From contig CAXXDX010000006.1 in assembly GCA_963677605.2 (NCBI GenBank), positions 1,426,001 through 1,490,000 on the forward strand: a stretch of 64,000 nt of DNA. Reading direction: 5' to 3'. The notes under the pieces were generated by a model. It did not search any database and was not told the DNA's origin. It worked only from the letters and a program-made list of their open reading frames with translations. Positions within the stretch are counted from its first letter, which is position 1. Each line of letters opens with the position of its first letter. Of the stretch, positions 51,898 to 60,229 are shown in pieces. The stretch is from JAGLOK01 sp963677605. GTDB lineage: Bacteria > Bacillota > Clostridia > Christensenellales > UMGS416. A program made the position numbers and the translations under genes.

Positions 51898-51977
51898 TTT
51901 CTCTCTCCTTCAAATGAATATAGTCTAATTCTGCCCATAAAATATAATCGACTTCACAAAAATATATACGGGCAAAC

Positions 51978-53006
51978 TTAATCCTGAGTTAAATCGCTTA
52001 CAGATTGTCTTTCATGAACGTTTAAAGAAAGGATTACCTCGCTTTTACCAAGCTTCGGCGTCTCAATTCTTTTAATCATCATCTTCATAGCCTCTTTGCC
52101 TTTTTCAGCAATATTTTGTTCTATAGTAGTTAGTCCGGGATGGCTGTAGTTTGCAATATTCAGGTTGTCAAAACCGATAATCGATATATCATTCGGAACG
52201 TTTATCCCGCGGTTTGAAAGCTGTTTAATCATCCCTAAAGCCATGATGTCAGCACATGCAAAAACCGCTGTAACTTTCTTTTTGGAATCAATTATTCTGT
52301 CAGCCTGTTCAATGCCGCTGTCAAAATCAACCTTTGTCTCAAATACCATCTTTTTGTTATATGGAATGCCGTATTCTTCCAGTGCATCTTTATAGCCCAA
52401 AAGCCTCTGCTGCATAACACCGTTGTCATGTATCATCCCAACAACAATCCCTATATCTTTGTGCCCTTTGTCAATAAGATATTTTGTTGCAATATATGCA
52501 CCATTGCGGTCATTTATTTTTATTGTGTCAAAATAATGGTCATCACAATAGCTGTCAATAAGCACAGCAGGAATCATGCTGTCTTTCAGCTGCAAGTAAA
52601 ATTCATCCGGATACATTCCGATCACGATTATTCCATCCAGATTATGTTCTTTGGCAAGGTTTAAGTAACTTTCGTCAGTATTAACTCCCGAAATCAGCAC
52701 TCTGAATCCGTTTACTCTAGCCACATATTCGATGTTGCCGATAATTTCGCTGTAGAACGGATTGTTAAACATCAGCATATCGTCATCTTCGGTTTGAGGA
52801 ATAACTACACCGATTAACTTACTCTCACGGTTAACAAGCCCTCTCGCAGAAAGATTAGGTACATAATTAAGCTTTTCGATAGCTGCATACACTCTGTCCT
52901 TCGTTGCCTGGCTTATCGATTCCTTACTGTTCAACACATAAGAAATCGTTGCTGCCGAGACACCCGCTTCTTTTGCTACTTCCTTAATTGTTACTCTTCT
53001 TTCCAT
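51978..53006 (-). CDS. LacI family transcriptional regulator
   Basis: A 342-aa sugar-responsive repressor. The N-terminal LacI helix-turn-helix and hinge are at 1-60 (VTIKEVAKEAGVSAATISYV, LNYVPNLSARGLVNRESK), followed by a periplasmic-binding-protein-like effector domain. ATG 53006 after AAAGGA is preferred to 16 upstream codons. It heads the ABC/GH31/GH13 operon, and palindromes of LacI type stand in its promoter region, so it probably represses itself and the operon until the sugar is present. Confidence 0.93.
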   Translation of the reverse strand: MERRVTIKEVAKEAGVSAATISYVLNSKESISQATKDRVYAAIEKLNYVPNLSARGLVNRESKLIGVVIPQTEDDDMLMFNNPFYSEIIGNIEYVARVNGFRVLISGVNTDESYLNLAKEHNLDGIIVIGMYPDEFYLQLKDSMIPAVLIDSYCDDHYFDTIKINDRNGAYIATKYLIDKGHKDIGIVVGMIHDNGVMQQRLLGYKDALEEYGIPYNKKMVFETKVDFDSGIEQADRIIDSKKKVTAVFACADIMALGMIKQLSNRGINVPNDISIIGFDNLNIANYSHPGLTTIEQNIAEKGKEAMKMMIKRIETPKLGKSEVILSLNVHERQSVSDLTQD

Positions 53007-53014
53007 AATATATC

Positions 53015-53028
53015 CTTTACCGTTTAAG
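53015..53028. promoter_or_regulatory. Weaker LacI-type operator
   Basis: CTTTAC-CG-TTTAAG has the CG centre and one good half-site shared with the stronger operator at 53121-53136. It lies immediately ahead of the lacI ribosome site. Confidence 0.4.
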
Positions 53029-53120
53029 TTATTATTTGCATATCCAATATACATTTAACTATATTTTACGGTAATTCGTCGAGATATTCAACTGATTTGT
53101 AATTTTACTTAATATTTATT

Positions 53121-53136
53121 ACTTAAGCGTTTAAGT
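53121..53136. promoter_or_regulatory. LacI-type operator
   Basis: ACTTAAGC-GTTTAAGT is a 16-bp palindrome with one mismatched position pair and the central CG step typical of LacI-family operators. It is about 115 bp upstream of the lacI start. Confidence 0.6.
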
Positions 53137-53167
53137 ACCATTATTATACTTTACTATGTCTATATTG

Positions 53168-54130
53168 TCAAATAGAATTATTTACTTCTTTTTCAGTGCA
53201 AAATATTTTGTCTATAAAAGTGTAGACTATTCCACATAAGTTGACATCAAAAATAAGATGCATCTTCCCCCAGTCATATATTAGTTCGGAAAAATCATAA
53301 GGGTGAATGTTTTTATATGCAATTAATGCAAACAATTTCTTTCTGAAACATGTTTCATTAAATATATTCATTTCTTTTAGTTTTCTTTAAAAAATCACAT
53401 ATTCATTTATTATATTTCTAATAATTCGCATATCATCAATAAAATCAGAAACAATACTTATACATCTTGAATCAAGTTTAAACTCTACAAATTCATCTTT
53501 TATAAATGTTTTACACAATAAATCGTAAGAGTTTGATTTGTTTGCAATAGTAACAATTGGGATTATAAAGTCAAAAAACTTTGTCTGGTTTTTCATATTC
53601 TTGTTGTCAAACATATCATCTTTTATTACATATGGAAATTTTACAGTTTTTTTATTTGTACAGTGCTGTTTACTAATAAGTTTATCTCTCTTAGTTTAGT
53701 AAATATTTATCTATTTTCAAACCTATCTAAGTCTTGAAAAACAACAATTATTAGCGTTAGTTTCTCTAAAAAGTTCAATAATCTTACACTACTAATGAAT
53801 CTTTCAACTATAACGTTAATTTTATAAGATTCTCATCAACATTTCTTACTTCTTGGCGATATCCTTTTCGCCATCTATATCCTTTATTTTTCTTTAGAAA
53901 GTATATCACATTCACTATTTTCATAACTGCCGCTAATGATATACTCAAGCACTTATGTTCTTTAAGCTTATTCAAATACGATGAGATTACACGGCTTTTG
54001 CCCGAGCCATAGGGCCCTGTAATAGCAACATTCTTTATTTTCTTGTTTTTAAAATGAAATCAAAAGCTTTTGAACAATTACCATTTTAATCTGATTCATT
54101 AACAGGAGCTAAATCTTCAAATATAAAATC
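53168..54130 (-). pseudogene. Degraded YobI-like/KAP-type P-loop NTPase gene
   Basis: Scattered minus-strand fragments line up with one protein. In order: FEDLAPVNESD near 54.1 kb; a Walker A region GPYGSGKSRVISSYLNKLKE (53.94-54.02 kb) after a frameshift; NQTKFFDFIIPIVTIANKSN and FIDDMRIIRNIINEYVIF (53387-53614); and FRKKLFALIAYKNIHPYDFS (53168-53371). These are landmarks of the large YobI-family P-loop membrane NTPases, often found in defence or accessory regions. Stops and frameshifts separate every piece, and most of the gene is gone. The 290 bp between here and the integrase holds nothing I can assign. Confidence 0.65.
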
Positions 54131-54421
54131 ATTTAATATTTCTTTATCATTTCCTAATATATAATTACTTTATTAAAGATTTTCAAAATAAAAGCAGAAA
54201 ATCTTCTCCATGCAAAAAATTTAGGAAGAGATTATATCCCTTTTCATTAATATATTATAGCAATCCCTTTCTAACCCTCATAATTCCTGATTTACAACTA
54301 TACCCCCTAGAGCTTAAAACATACCTCTCTAAATTAATTGAGTGTCGCAAAAAGAACACGAACTCCCCCAAGATATTGGAGAAATGCTCATAAGAAGCAA
54401 ATCTGTAAGAGGTGATAATAA

Positions 54422-55336
54422 TTATCTTGATATACTTTTCCTAGGATTATATTGCATAAGAATAGATTTCTTTTGGTTAATTGTCACTTGTGTGTATATC
54501 TCAGTAGTAGAAATATTAGAATGTCCTAATATCTCCTGCAAGCTCCTAAGGTCAGCTCCATTTTCAAGCATCATCGTTGCAAAAGTATGTCTGAGATAAT
54601 GAGGGGTTGCACGCTTATTAATTTTTGCTATATCTCTATATTTATAAAAGATATTCTCAATTCCATAGATGGATATTTTATTTCCATATTTATTCACAAA
54701 AAGATTATCACAACTAGGTGTAAAAGCATCTCTACTCCTTAACCAAGACTTTACTTTCTTAATTACAGTTTCATCAGCAATATACAACATACGCTCTTTA
54801 CTGCCTTTTCCTCTGATTAAAATCATCTTATCCTTAAGATTTAAATCCGAAAGAAGAATATTTGATATCTCTCCAATTCTTAATCCAAGTGAAAACAAAA
54901 GCTCAATCATCGCATTATCTCTTATGGCTATCCTTTTAGAATATTCGCTGCTTGAGATAAGGTTATTTTCGAGTGAATTAATAAGTGAAACAACTTCAAC
55001 TTTGGTTAATGTTTTTGGCAATCTAGTTTCATGCGGAAAACGGTAAATCTCTGTGAAAATCTGCTGCTTTGTTATATGCTTAAAAAAAGCCTTAATTACA
55101 ATATATTTTCTTTTTATTGAAGTTGATTTTAAAAGAAAATTTTGATCTAAATCATAAAAATACTTTTGAAGCTGTTCCTCATATATAGTTTCTATTTCGT
55201 TTTCTTCAACCCACAAATTAAACCTCTTCAAATCACACATATATGCTCTAATTGTTTTCATTGATAAGTTCTTTACTGTCTTAAGGAAAAATTCATAATT
55301 ATTGATATCTTCAGTTAAACTTTTGGTATTGTACAT
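54422..55336 (-). CDS. Tyrosine recombinase (XerC/D-like)
   Basis: A 304-aa site-specific recombinase. The N-terminal SAM-like DNA-binding domain (LTEDINNYEFFLKTVKNLSM) is followed by a catalytic domain with Arg in LGLRIGEISNILL, HxxR in PHYLRHTFATMML, His in LQEILGHSNISTTE and the nucleophile Tyr in IYTQVT. It uses ATG 55336 behind GGAGG; an ATG four codons earlier would lie on the ribosome site. It reads away from a pair of identical 26-bp inverted repeats whose near copy is 155 bp from its start, so it is the obvious candidate for inverting the neighbouring segment. A general integrase role is the alternative. Confidence 0.92.
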   Translation of the reverse strand: MYNTKSLTEDINNYEFFLKTVKNLSMKTIRAYMCDLKRFNLWVEENEIETIYEEQLQKYFYDLDQNFLLKSTSIKRKYIVIKAFFKHITKQQIFTEIYRFPHETRLPKTLTKVEVVSLINSLENNLISSSEYSKRIAIRDNAMIELLFSLGLRIGEISNILLSDLNLKDKMILIRGKGSKERMLYIADETVIKKVKSWLRSRDAFTPSCDNLFVNKYGNKISIYGIENIFYKYRDIAKINKRATPHYLRHTFATMMLENGADLRSLQEILGHSNISTTEIYTQVTINQKKSILMQYNPRKSISR

Positions 55337-55490
55337 ACCAACCTCCATCTATGCAAATAATTATCCATTCTACAGGAATTTATAAGATAACATAAGCCAC
55401 AAAAATTTATATAAATTATATTAGTTGGGCTTTGTGCTATTTAATTCCATATATACTATTCTCTGTTGTGCGATAATATGCTAAAATATA

Positions 55491-55516
55491 AAAATAATAG
55501 TAAATTATTTGGAGGT
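55491..55516 (+). repeat. Left 26-bp inverted repeat (IRL)
   Basis: Identical over 26 bp to the reverse complement of 58236-58261. Bases 55492-55510 form a 7-bp dyad with 5-bp spacer (AAATAAT-AGTAA-ATTATTT), the form of a tyrosine-recombinase core site. The inner end GGAGGT is the only ribosome site for the gene at 55532, 16 bases from its ATG. An outer motif TTGTGCGATAATATGCTA (55466-55483) recurs in related form outside the right copy. Confidence 0.75.
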
Positions 55517-55531
55517 AAATATATCTAGTGT

Positions 55532-57217
55532 ATGAATAGTGTTGATGTGAAAAAGTATTTTAATGAAATTCAAGATGAACTTATAGTTTATGTTGTTGAG
55601 CAAAGGTTTGTTGTTGGACAAGGCAGTGAATACTTTAAATCATATAGGGGAAAAGAAAACTTTTTCGATAGTGATGCTCAAGTTAAGAAGAGATTAGCTA
55701 TCATTTTTAGCTGGATAGAGAAAAAAATTCCTAAGGTTGCGGAACTTGCAAGCGCTGTATTTAACAGCAGTATTAATACACCTTTGGGAATTTCTCAAGT
55801 TATAAGTTCACTAGTAAATCTCTTTTCAGTACACGAACATCAAGCCGCAGGACCAGAAGTTATTGACCCGATAATTATTCAAGAAGGAAGAATCAAACAA
55901 AAAACACTATCTCAATTAATTGCTTTACATAAATCTAGTATTCTACGACCCTCAATTATTATTTTACTTATTGATAATGATTTTGAGCGTGCAAAGAAGC
56001 TTTTATCAAAATGCCCTCATGGTACAAATATCAAGTTTATTAGAAATAGTGGTGAATCAGAAATATATAAAATTATAAATAGCGGTGCTGATGATATAGA
56101 AGATTTTATAGATGATTATATGCATCAATGCTATAGTTCTTGCTCTAGAACAAAAAGAGAAATCCTTTATAATGAAGAATGGGCAGGAAACTCGCTGATT
56201 AAGTCATATAGCCCATCGATTTTTAAAATAAGAACCAACTTATTGTATGATGAAAAGTACTCAATTAGAGATGATATTTCTTTTTTAGAAAGCGGTATTT
56301 CTTCCCAAAATATTACAAGTTCAAATGAAACACTCTTACTATGCTTTTTATGTATTTCAAAATTATTCAAAGTATATTGCTATGATTACGGTGGTCAAGA
56401 TATGACAGATGCTTTAAATTATGCAAGACAACTAGATAATGAAATACTTCTTGCTCATGTATATAGGTATTCTTTTTTCCTTAAACAGTTTAACGAAAGC
56501 GAAAGATTATCAATGTTAGACGTAGCTGAAAATACTTTTAGGAAAAACAATATATACGATCATGCAATATACTGCAAAAACAATAGAATTATCCAGCAAT
56601 TCTATAAAAGTGATATTAATTTACGCGAATTTAGTTCCCTTCAGAGTGAAGCTATTAACAATGTACCGGGATTAGTAGGAATGTCATATATCTATAATAA
56701 TGTTGGTGTAGCATATTTACTAAGCTCCTATCCCGAAAAAGCTATTGATATATTTTCAAAAGGGCTTCCTTATGCCCATGACAGAATAGTACAAAAACTA
56801 GGTCTCATGTCTAATTTATTAATAGCAAAAGAATACTATATGCAAGATGTACCAATAAAAGACATCACAAGTCTCTTTAGGTTAATTTTCGACTGCAATA
56901 TTGTTAGAGACCTACCGTTTATTGCTGCGAACTATGTAATTAATAGCATTTCAATTTCTCTGAGGCTATACCCTGGTTTATACACTGAACTTACAAAAAA
57001 ATATGATATTAATTCTCTAATCAAAAGAGCACTAATCCCAAATCAAATGGGTTCAGGCTCGCTACAAACACAAATGTTGTTTTTAAAAGAGAGATATGAT
57101 GAGTTTAGTAATGTAAAAATACCTAGCATTAAAAGAGTGTCAAATATTTCTGGCAAACGATTAGACTTCATTTTAAAGTACGGATATAATCCCGTTATTT
57201 TTCATACTTGGTTATAA
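55532..57217 (+). CDS. Unrecognised 561-aa protein with TPR-like repeats
   Basis: I do not recognise a family. The first 100 residues are helical (VDVKKYFNEIQDELIVYVVE, then RLAIIFSWIEKKIPKVAELA). The middle contains an alpha/beta-looking stretch (RPSIIILLIDNDFERAKKLL, HGTNIKFIRNSGESEIYKII). From about 290 the protein is all helical with at least one good TPR-type unit (YIYNNVGVAYLLSSYPEKAI, DIFSKGLPYA). No signal peptide or membrane helix. An in-frame TAG at 55526-55528 fixes the start at ATG 55532, 16 bases from the GGAGG in the inverted repeat, which is unusually far. Its 3' end overlaps the convergent ATP-grasp gene by 23 bp. Confidence 0.75.
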   Translation: MNSVDVKKYFNEIQDELIVYVVEQRFVVGQGSEYFKSYRGKENFFDSDAQVKKRLAIIFSWIEKKIPKVAELASAVFNSSINTPLGISQVISSLVNLFSVHEHQAAGPEVIDPIIIQEGRIKQKTLSQLIALHKSSILRPSIIILLIDNDFERAKKLLSKCPHGTNIKFIRNSGESEIYKIINSGADDIEDFIDDYMHQCYSSCSRTKREILYNEEWAGNSLIKSYSPSIFKIRTNLLYDEKYSIRDDISFLESGISSQNITSSNETLLLCFLCISKLFKVYCYDYGGQDMTDALNYARQLDNEILLAHVYRYSFFLKQFNESERLSMLDVAENTFRKNNIYDHAIYCKNNRIIQQFYKSDINLREFSSLQSEAINNVPGLVGMSYIYNNVGVAYLLSSYPEKAIDIFSKGLPYAHDRIVQKLGLMSNLLIAKEYYMQDVPIKDITSLFRLIFDCNIVRDLPFIAANYVINSISISLRLYPGLYTELTKKYDINSLIKRALIPNQMGSGSLQTQMLFLKERYDEFSNVKIPSIKRVSNISGKRLDFILKYGYNPVIFHTWL

Positions 57218-58232
57218 AGTATAACATTGAGTTAGCGAGGATGTACCCTGTTATTGAATTATTTGAGAAAAACTTCTTATACTCTTCTAAACTTTCATAC
57301 AAATTATAATCTTTCGTTATTCCTTTTATTGAAAAATGAAAATTAATCTCTTCTTTAATAGTTGGCATTGGATTTATTTCTAAAAAGTATGTATTATTCA
57401 CATTAATCATATCTTTACTTGTACTAATGAAATTTTCAATACTATCACATTCCACTCTTGTGTCTATCCTACAGAATGTTTTTATTGAAAACTCATCTGC
57501 CAATGAAAGAACTTTTTCTTCCAAGGCTTTACTTATTCTTGTTATTTTTTTCGTGTAACCATTATGGAGCTTCTTTTCATTTTCACCTAAGAACCAATTG
57601 ACATCGTTTGAATTAGGGATATACATAGTTGGTGGCAATATATCCAGTTTCTCTGTTATAGGATTGTACATGACTGGTATTGTCATATCAAACCCAGCAA
57701 TAAATTCCTGATAAAGACTAGTTCCATTAAGATTAGTTTTACTTTTTGAAACTCCACAACTACTACCATAATAATATGGTCTATATATTCCTCCCTCTTC
57801 TAATTCACACATAGTTTTAGGTATTTTCATATCTTTATAGTATGCAATTATATTTGAAAGCTTCTTATGTTCTCCTACTATGGTGGATACAGTGTCACAA
57901 GGAATACAGGGTATATTAAGAAAACAACATAATGAAGGTACTAATCCAAGTGTTGAAATATCTTTACAGCCATTATTTAGGTTAATAATAAAATCTATCG
58001 AAGGTAATGTGCTATTCATTGCTTTAAAGACAAATGTTCTTAAATCTAAAATCAACGGAAAGCAATTTAAAGCTTGTATTGCATTAATCCAGCTTGATAT
58101 AACATCACTTTTCCATACTTCATAGTGTTTATATCCGTCGATTTCATCTTTTTCAAAAATATATACAACAGCAATCGTCCTACCTTGAATTGATTCAAGC
58201 ATTTTTTTATAGTTTTTTTGTTTATGAACCAT
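57195..58232 (-). CDS. ATP-grasp ligase resembling D-Ala-D-Ala ligase
   Basis: A 345-aa protein with the D-alanine-D-alanine-ligase plan. The N-terminal domain ends in IDFIINLNNGCKD (compare the FNLLHG loop), followed by LNIPCIPCDTVSTIVGEHKK and IPKTM, then the ATP-grasp lobes: YRPYYYGSSCGVSKSK (the VKP..GSS loop), LYQEFIAGFDMTIPVM, and TFCRIDTRVE with YFLEINPMPTIKEE carrying metal-binding Glu/Asn. It probably joins an amino acid or peptide carboxylate to an amine using ATP; the substrate is unknown and it is too diverged for housekeeping Ddl. GGAGGTTTC-ATG gives a good start. It faces the unknown gene at 55532 and shares its 26-bp leader. Confidence 0.8.
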   Translation of the reverse strand: MVHKQKNYKKMLESIQGRTIAVVYIFEKDEIDGYKHYEVWKSDVISSWINAIQALNCFPLILDLRTFVFKAMNSTLPSIDFIINLNNGCKDISTLGLVPSLCCFLNIPCIPCDTVSTIVGEHKKLSNIIAYYKDMKIPKTMCELEEGGIYRPYYYGSSCGVSKSKTNLNGTSLYQEFIAGFDMTIPVMYNPITEKLDILPPTMYIPNSNDVNWFLGENEKKLHNGYTKKITRISKALEEKVLSLADEFSIKTFCRIDTRVECDSIENFISTSKDMINVNNTYFLEINPMPTIKEEINFHFSIKGITKDYNLYESLEEYKKFFSNNSITGYILANSMLYFITKYEK

Positions 58233-58235
58233 GAA

Positions 58236-58261
58236 ACCTCCAAATAATTTACTATTATTTT
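58236..58261 (-). repeat. Right 26-bp inverted repeat (IRR)
   Basis: Reverse complement of 55491-55516, with all 26 bases identical. Its inner GGAGGT is the ribosome site of the ATP-grasp gene, 4 bases from ATG 58232. The related outer motif TTGTGGTAATATGCTA (58290-58305, minus strand) is 28 bp outside, against 7 bp on the left. Confidence 0.75.
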
Positions 58262-58376
58262 GAGATTAATAGACACATTTGAAATAAGGTAGCATATTAC
58301 CACAAGCAAAATACGTATAGCTGTCTAATACATAGCAAGCCTCAAAGAAAATGAGCTGAAAAGCCTTAGTTATAAC

Positions 58377-58404
58377 AAGGAGCATCCCCTATCGGATGCT
58401 CCTT
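58377..58404. terminator. Terminator between the M15-like gene and the ATP-grasp locus
   Basis: An 11-bp perfect stem AAGGAGCATCC/GGATGCTCCTT with a 6-base loop lies 30 bp past the stop of the gene at 58434. The tail is TTGTTATAAC on the minus strand and CATACTTTTATTT on the plus strand. Confidence 0.7.
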
Positions 58405-58433
58405 CATACTTTTATTTAAATCATCTTGTCTCA

Positions 58434-59027
58434 TTATTCTAGGAAGTTAAAACAATACCCACCCTCATCTTCCATAACTTCTTCATACTCATCATTCTCA
58501 TGGCTGTAGTATGCATACCACTGCTCTTCTCTCGAATCTATATGAAGACTATATTTCTTGTCAGAAAACACTATTATACCGTTTATCCCCATTCGCTCTG
58601 CCAATGCGGCGACCTCTGTATTTGCCGTATCTTCCACATAAAAGTCCACTCCTTGCCCAAGCAGGTTATAACTTTCTTCGCATCCCCCTATTTTTTCATT
58701 ATGCTCTTTTGTTCTATAAGCAGAATTGATATGTACAGGTTTATCAAAATAATCTCGGATATACTGCAGTGCTTTCACCAGTTCCATATCAATCAATATT
58801 TCATCACTGCCATTATGGCATCTAAACTCACACACCATAAAGTTTTCCGTAAGTTTTAGATTGCCATCTTTTTCTAGTGAATATGCTTTTACATTTGGCT
58901 CATCGATATTGAAACATATAGTATTATCTCCATTTTCCTCTGTATAAACAGTTTGGAATTGCAAGGGAAATAAACAGATAATATTTATGAGTATCTGAAA
59001 AGAAATTAATGTTTTTCTTATAAGCAT
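58434..59027 (-). CDS. Peptidase M15-like exported protein with altered zinc site
   Basis: A 197-aa protein with an N-terminal signal-like helix (about 5-26) and a peptidase M15A/DUF882-like domain (NFMVCEFRCHNGSDEILIDM, FDKPVHINSAYRTKEHNEKI). Active members have an SxHxxGxAxD zinc motif; here it reads SYNLLGQGVDFYV, so the His is Asn, while the Asp and the later His (SLHIDSR) are kept. The codon is AAC. It may be inactive and bind wall peptides, or use another ligand. No clear ribosome site precedes the ATG. It is on the same strand as the ATP-grasp gene but separated from it by a terminator. Confidence 0.75.
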   Translation of the reverse strand: MLIRKTLISFQILINIICLFPLQFQTVYTEENGDNTICFNIDEPNVKAYSLEKDGNLKLTENFMVCEFRCHNGSDEILIDMELVKALQYIRDYFDKPVHINSAYRTKEHNEKIGGCEESYNLLGQGVDFYVEDTANTEVAALAERMGINGIIVFSDKKYSLHIDSREEQWYAYYSHENDEYEEVMEDEGGYCFNFLE

Positions 59028-59583
59028 TTTAATAATTTTTTCATATCATATACCAGTTTAATAAATCTTTTTTTACATCTTTACAATATTAATCTATAAT
59101 TCAATTATATATCGCTTCATTAATTTGCTTCTTTTTCTCTATAATAGGCTAAATTATCTTTATAACAGTAAGTTCGATATGAGTTTTATTATAAATGCCA
59201 CATTGTCCTTTATAAATAATTACGACCATAATAGTAAAAGTTTTTATAGATGGATGTAGTTCTGCTGAGATGATAACTTTTTCTTATTTCAGAAAATCTC
59301 CTATTGCGTTTAGTACTTTATATTTATACATAACAAATTGTTTGCGTTTTTCTTAACCCCTAATCAAACTTGTGTCGATGCTTGGCATGGTTTTTTCTCC
59401 CTTTTTCTATTAGAATTCTTTTGCCATTTTGTTCTAATTCCCTTCACCAAGAATTTATTTCTGCAGTTGATTATATATCCAAAATTTTTTATAGTTCCTA
59501 TATTAATACCGCACAGATAGTTTTTCCTATGCTTAAGTATATACTGGATTATTAATATCTATCCTTATCATGCATTAAGTATC
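59028..59583. other. AT-rich intergenic region with a possible gene fragment
   Basis: No complete gene. On the minus strand about 65 codons are open from near 59550 to a stop at 59353-59355 (KNYLCGINIGTIKNFGYIIN, later KTMPSIDTSLIRG) but without a start or ribosome site. The composition looks protein-like, so it may be the end of a lost gene; I cannot name it. The rest is low-complexity AT-rich sequence. Confidence 0.35.
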
Positions 59584-60222
59584 CTATTTCGCTCTACCAA
59601 TTTCTTTAGCCCCAATGATATAATATGAGTCTTCACCAATCTCAACTCTTATTTCGTAATCTTCAGTAATTGAATCATTGTCTATCATTGTAATATAATA
59701 TTCTCTGCTATAGATTGCCGTTGGCTCTAACTGGTCAAAATTATCATACACTTTTATATTAACTTTTTCATCTTTGATAGAATATCTTTCCAATAAAATA
59801 ATGCAATTTCCTTCATGAATTTCAACCTGAACAAAAGAGTGAAAGTTTTGTTCTTCAATATCTTTAAACATATGGAATTGCTTTCTTTTGAAGCGCTCAA
59901 TTAATAATTCTTGTAGATATATATATTTACCTTCAGGCGTTTTATATACAAATCTTTCTCCCTTATATTGTTCGCTGTCAGCAATAACATAGTAATAATT
60001 ACCCTCATTTAAAGATACTACATTTTCATCAGGATAGTAATTCTCTGCTAGTTCTTGTAGTGAATCGTAGTATTTCTCTTCTAATCTAATGTTATATCTC
60101 CATACTAAAAGTACAGTAATAATAATGAGTAATACTACTATAGTAAAGATGAATTTCAATTTACCTGCCGTTCTACTTTTTTGTTTATTATCTTGAATAT
60201 TATCATTCATTGCTGTATCCAT
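59584..60222 (-). CDS. Small single-pass membrane protein, candidate immunity protein of the RHS locus
   Basis: A 212-aa protein with a short cytoplasmic N-terminus, one membrane helix (KLKFIFTIVVLLIIITVLLV, about 20-42), and an acidic, beta-rich extracytoplasmic domain (EKYYDSLQELAENYYPDEN, GNYYYVIADSEQYKGERFVY). No family recognised. ATG 60222 starts 7 bp after the RHS stop codon; an upstream extension in frame would overlap the RHS gene. Genes placed directly after an RHS/WapA C-terminus commonly encode the cognate immunity protein, which is the only basis for that role here. Confidence 0.65.
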   Translation of the reverse strand: MDTAMNDNIQDNKQKSRTAGKLKFIFTIVVLLIIITVLLVWRYNIRLEEKYYDSLQELAENYYPDENVVSLNEGNYYYVIADSEQYKGERFVYKTPEGKYIYLQELLIERFKRKQFHMFKDIEEQNFHSFVQVEIHEGNCIILLERYSIKDEKVNIKVYDNFDQLEPTAIYSREYYITMIDNDSITEDYEIRVEIGEDSYYIIGAKEIGRAK

Positions 60223-60229
60223 TTCTTTT

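Larger units (their letters stand above)
55491..58261. other. Putative invertible DNA segment
   Basis: A 2.77-kb segment bounded by identical 26-bp inverted repeats and flanked by a tyrosine recombinase. It contains two convergent genes whose start codons lie just inside the repeats. Crossing over between the repeats would exchange the genes behind the two outside promoter-like regions while leaving the repeats unchanged. Only one orientation is visible here, so inversion is an inference. Confidence 0.45.

Noticed and set aside
57195..59027. A vancomycin-resistance-like cluster (ligase plus D,D-peptidase)
   Set aside because: The ATP-grasp enzyme is too diverged for VanA/Ddl, the M15-like protein lacks a zinc ligand, a terminator separates them, and no VanH, VanX or VanRS genes are present.
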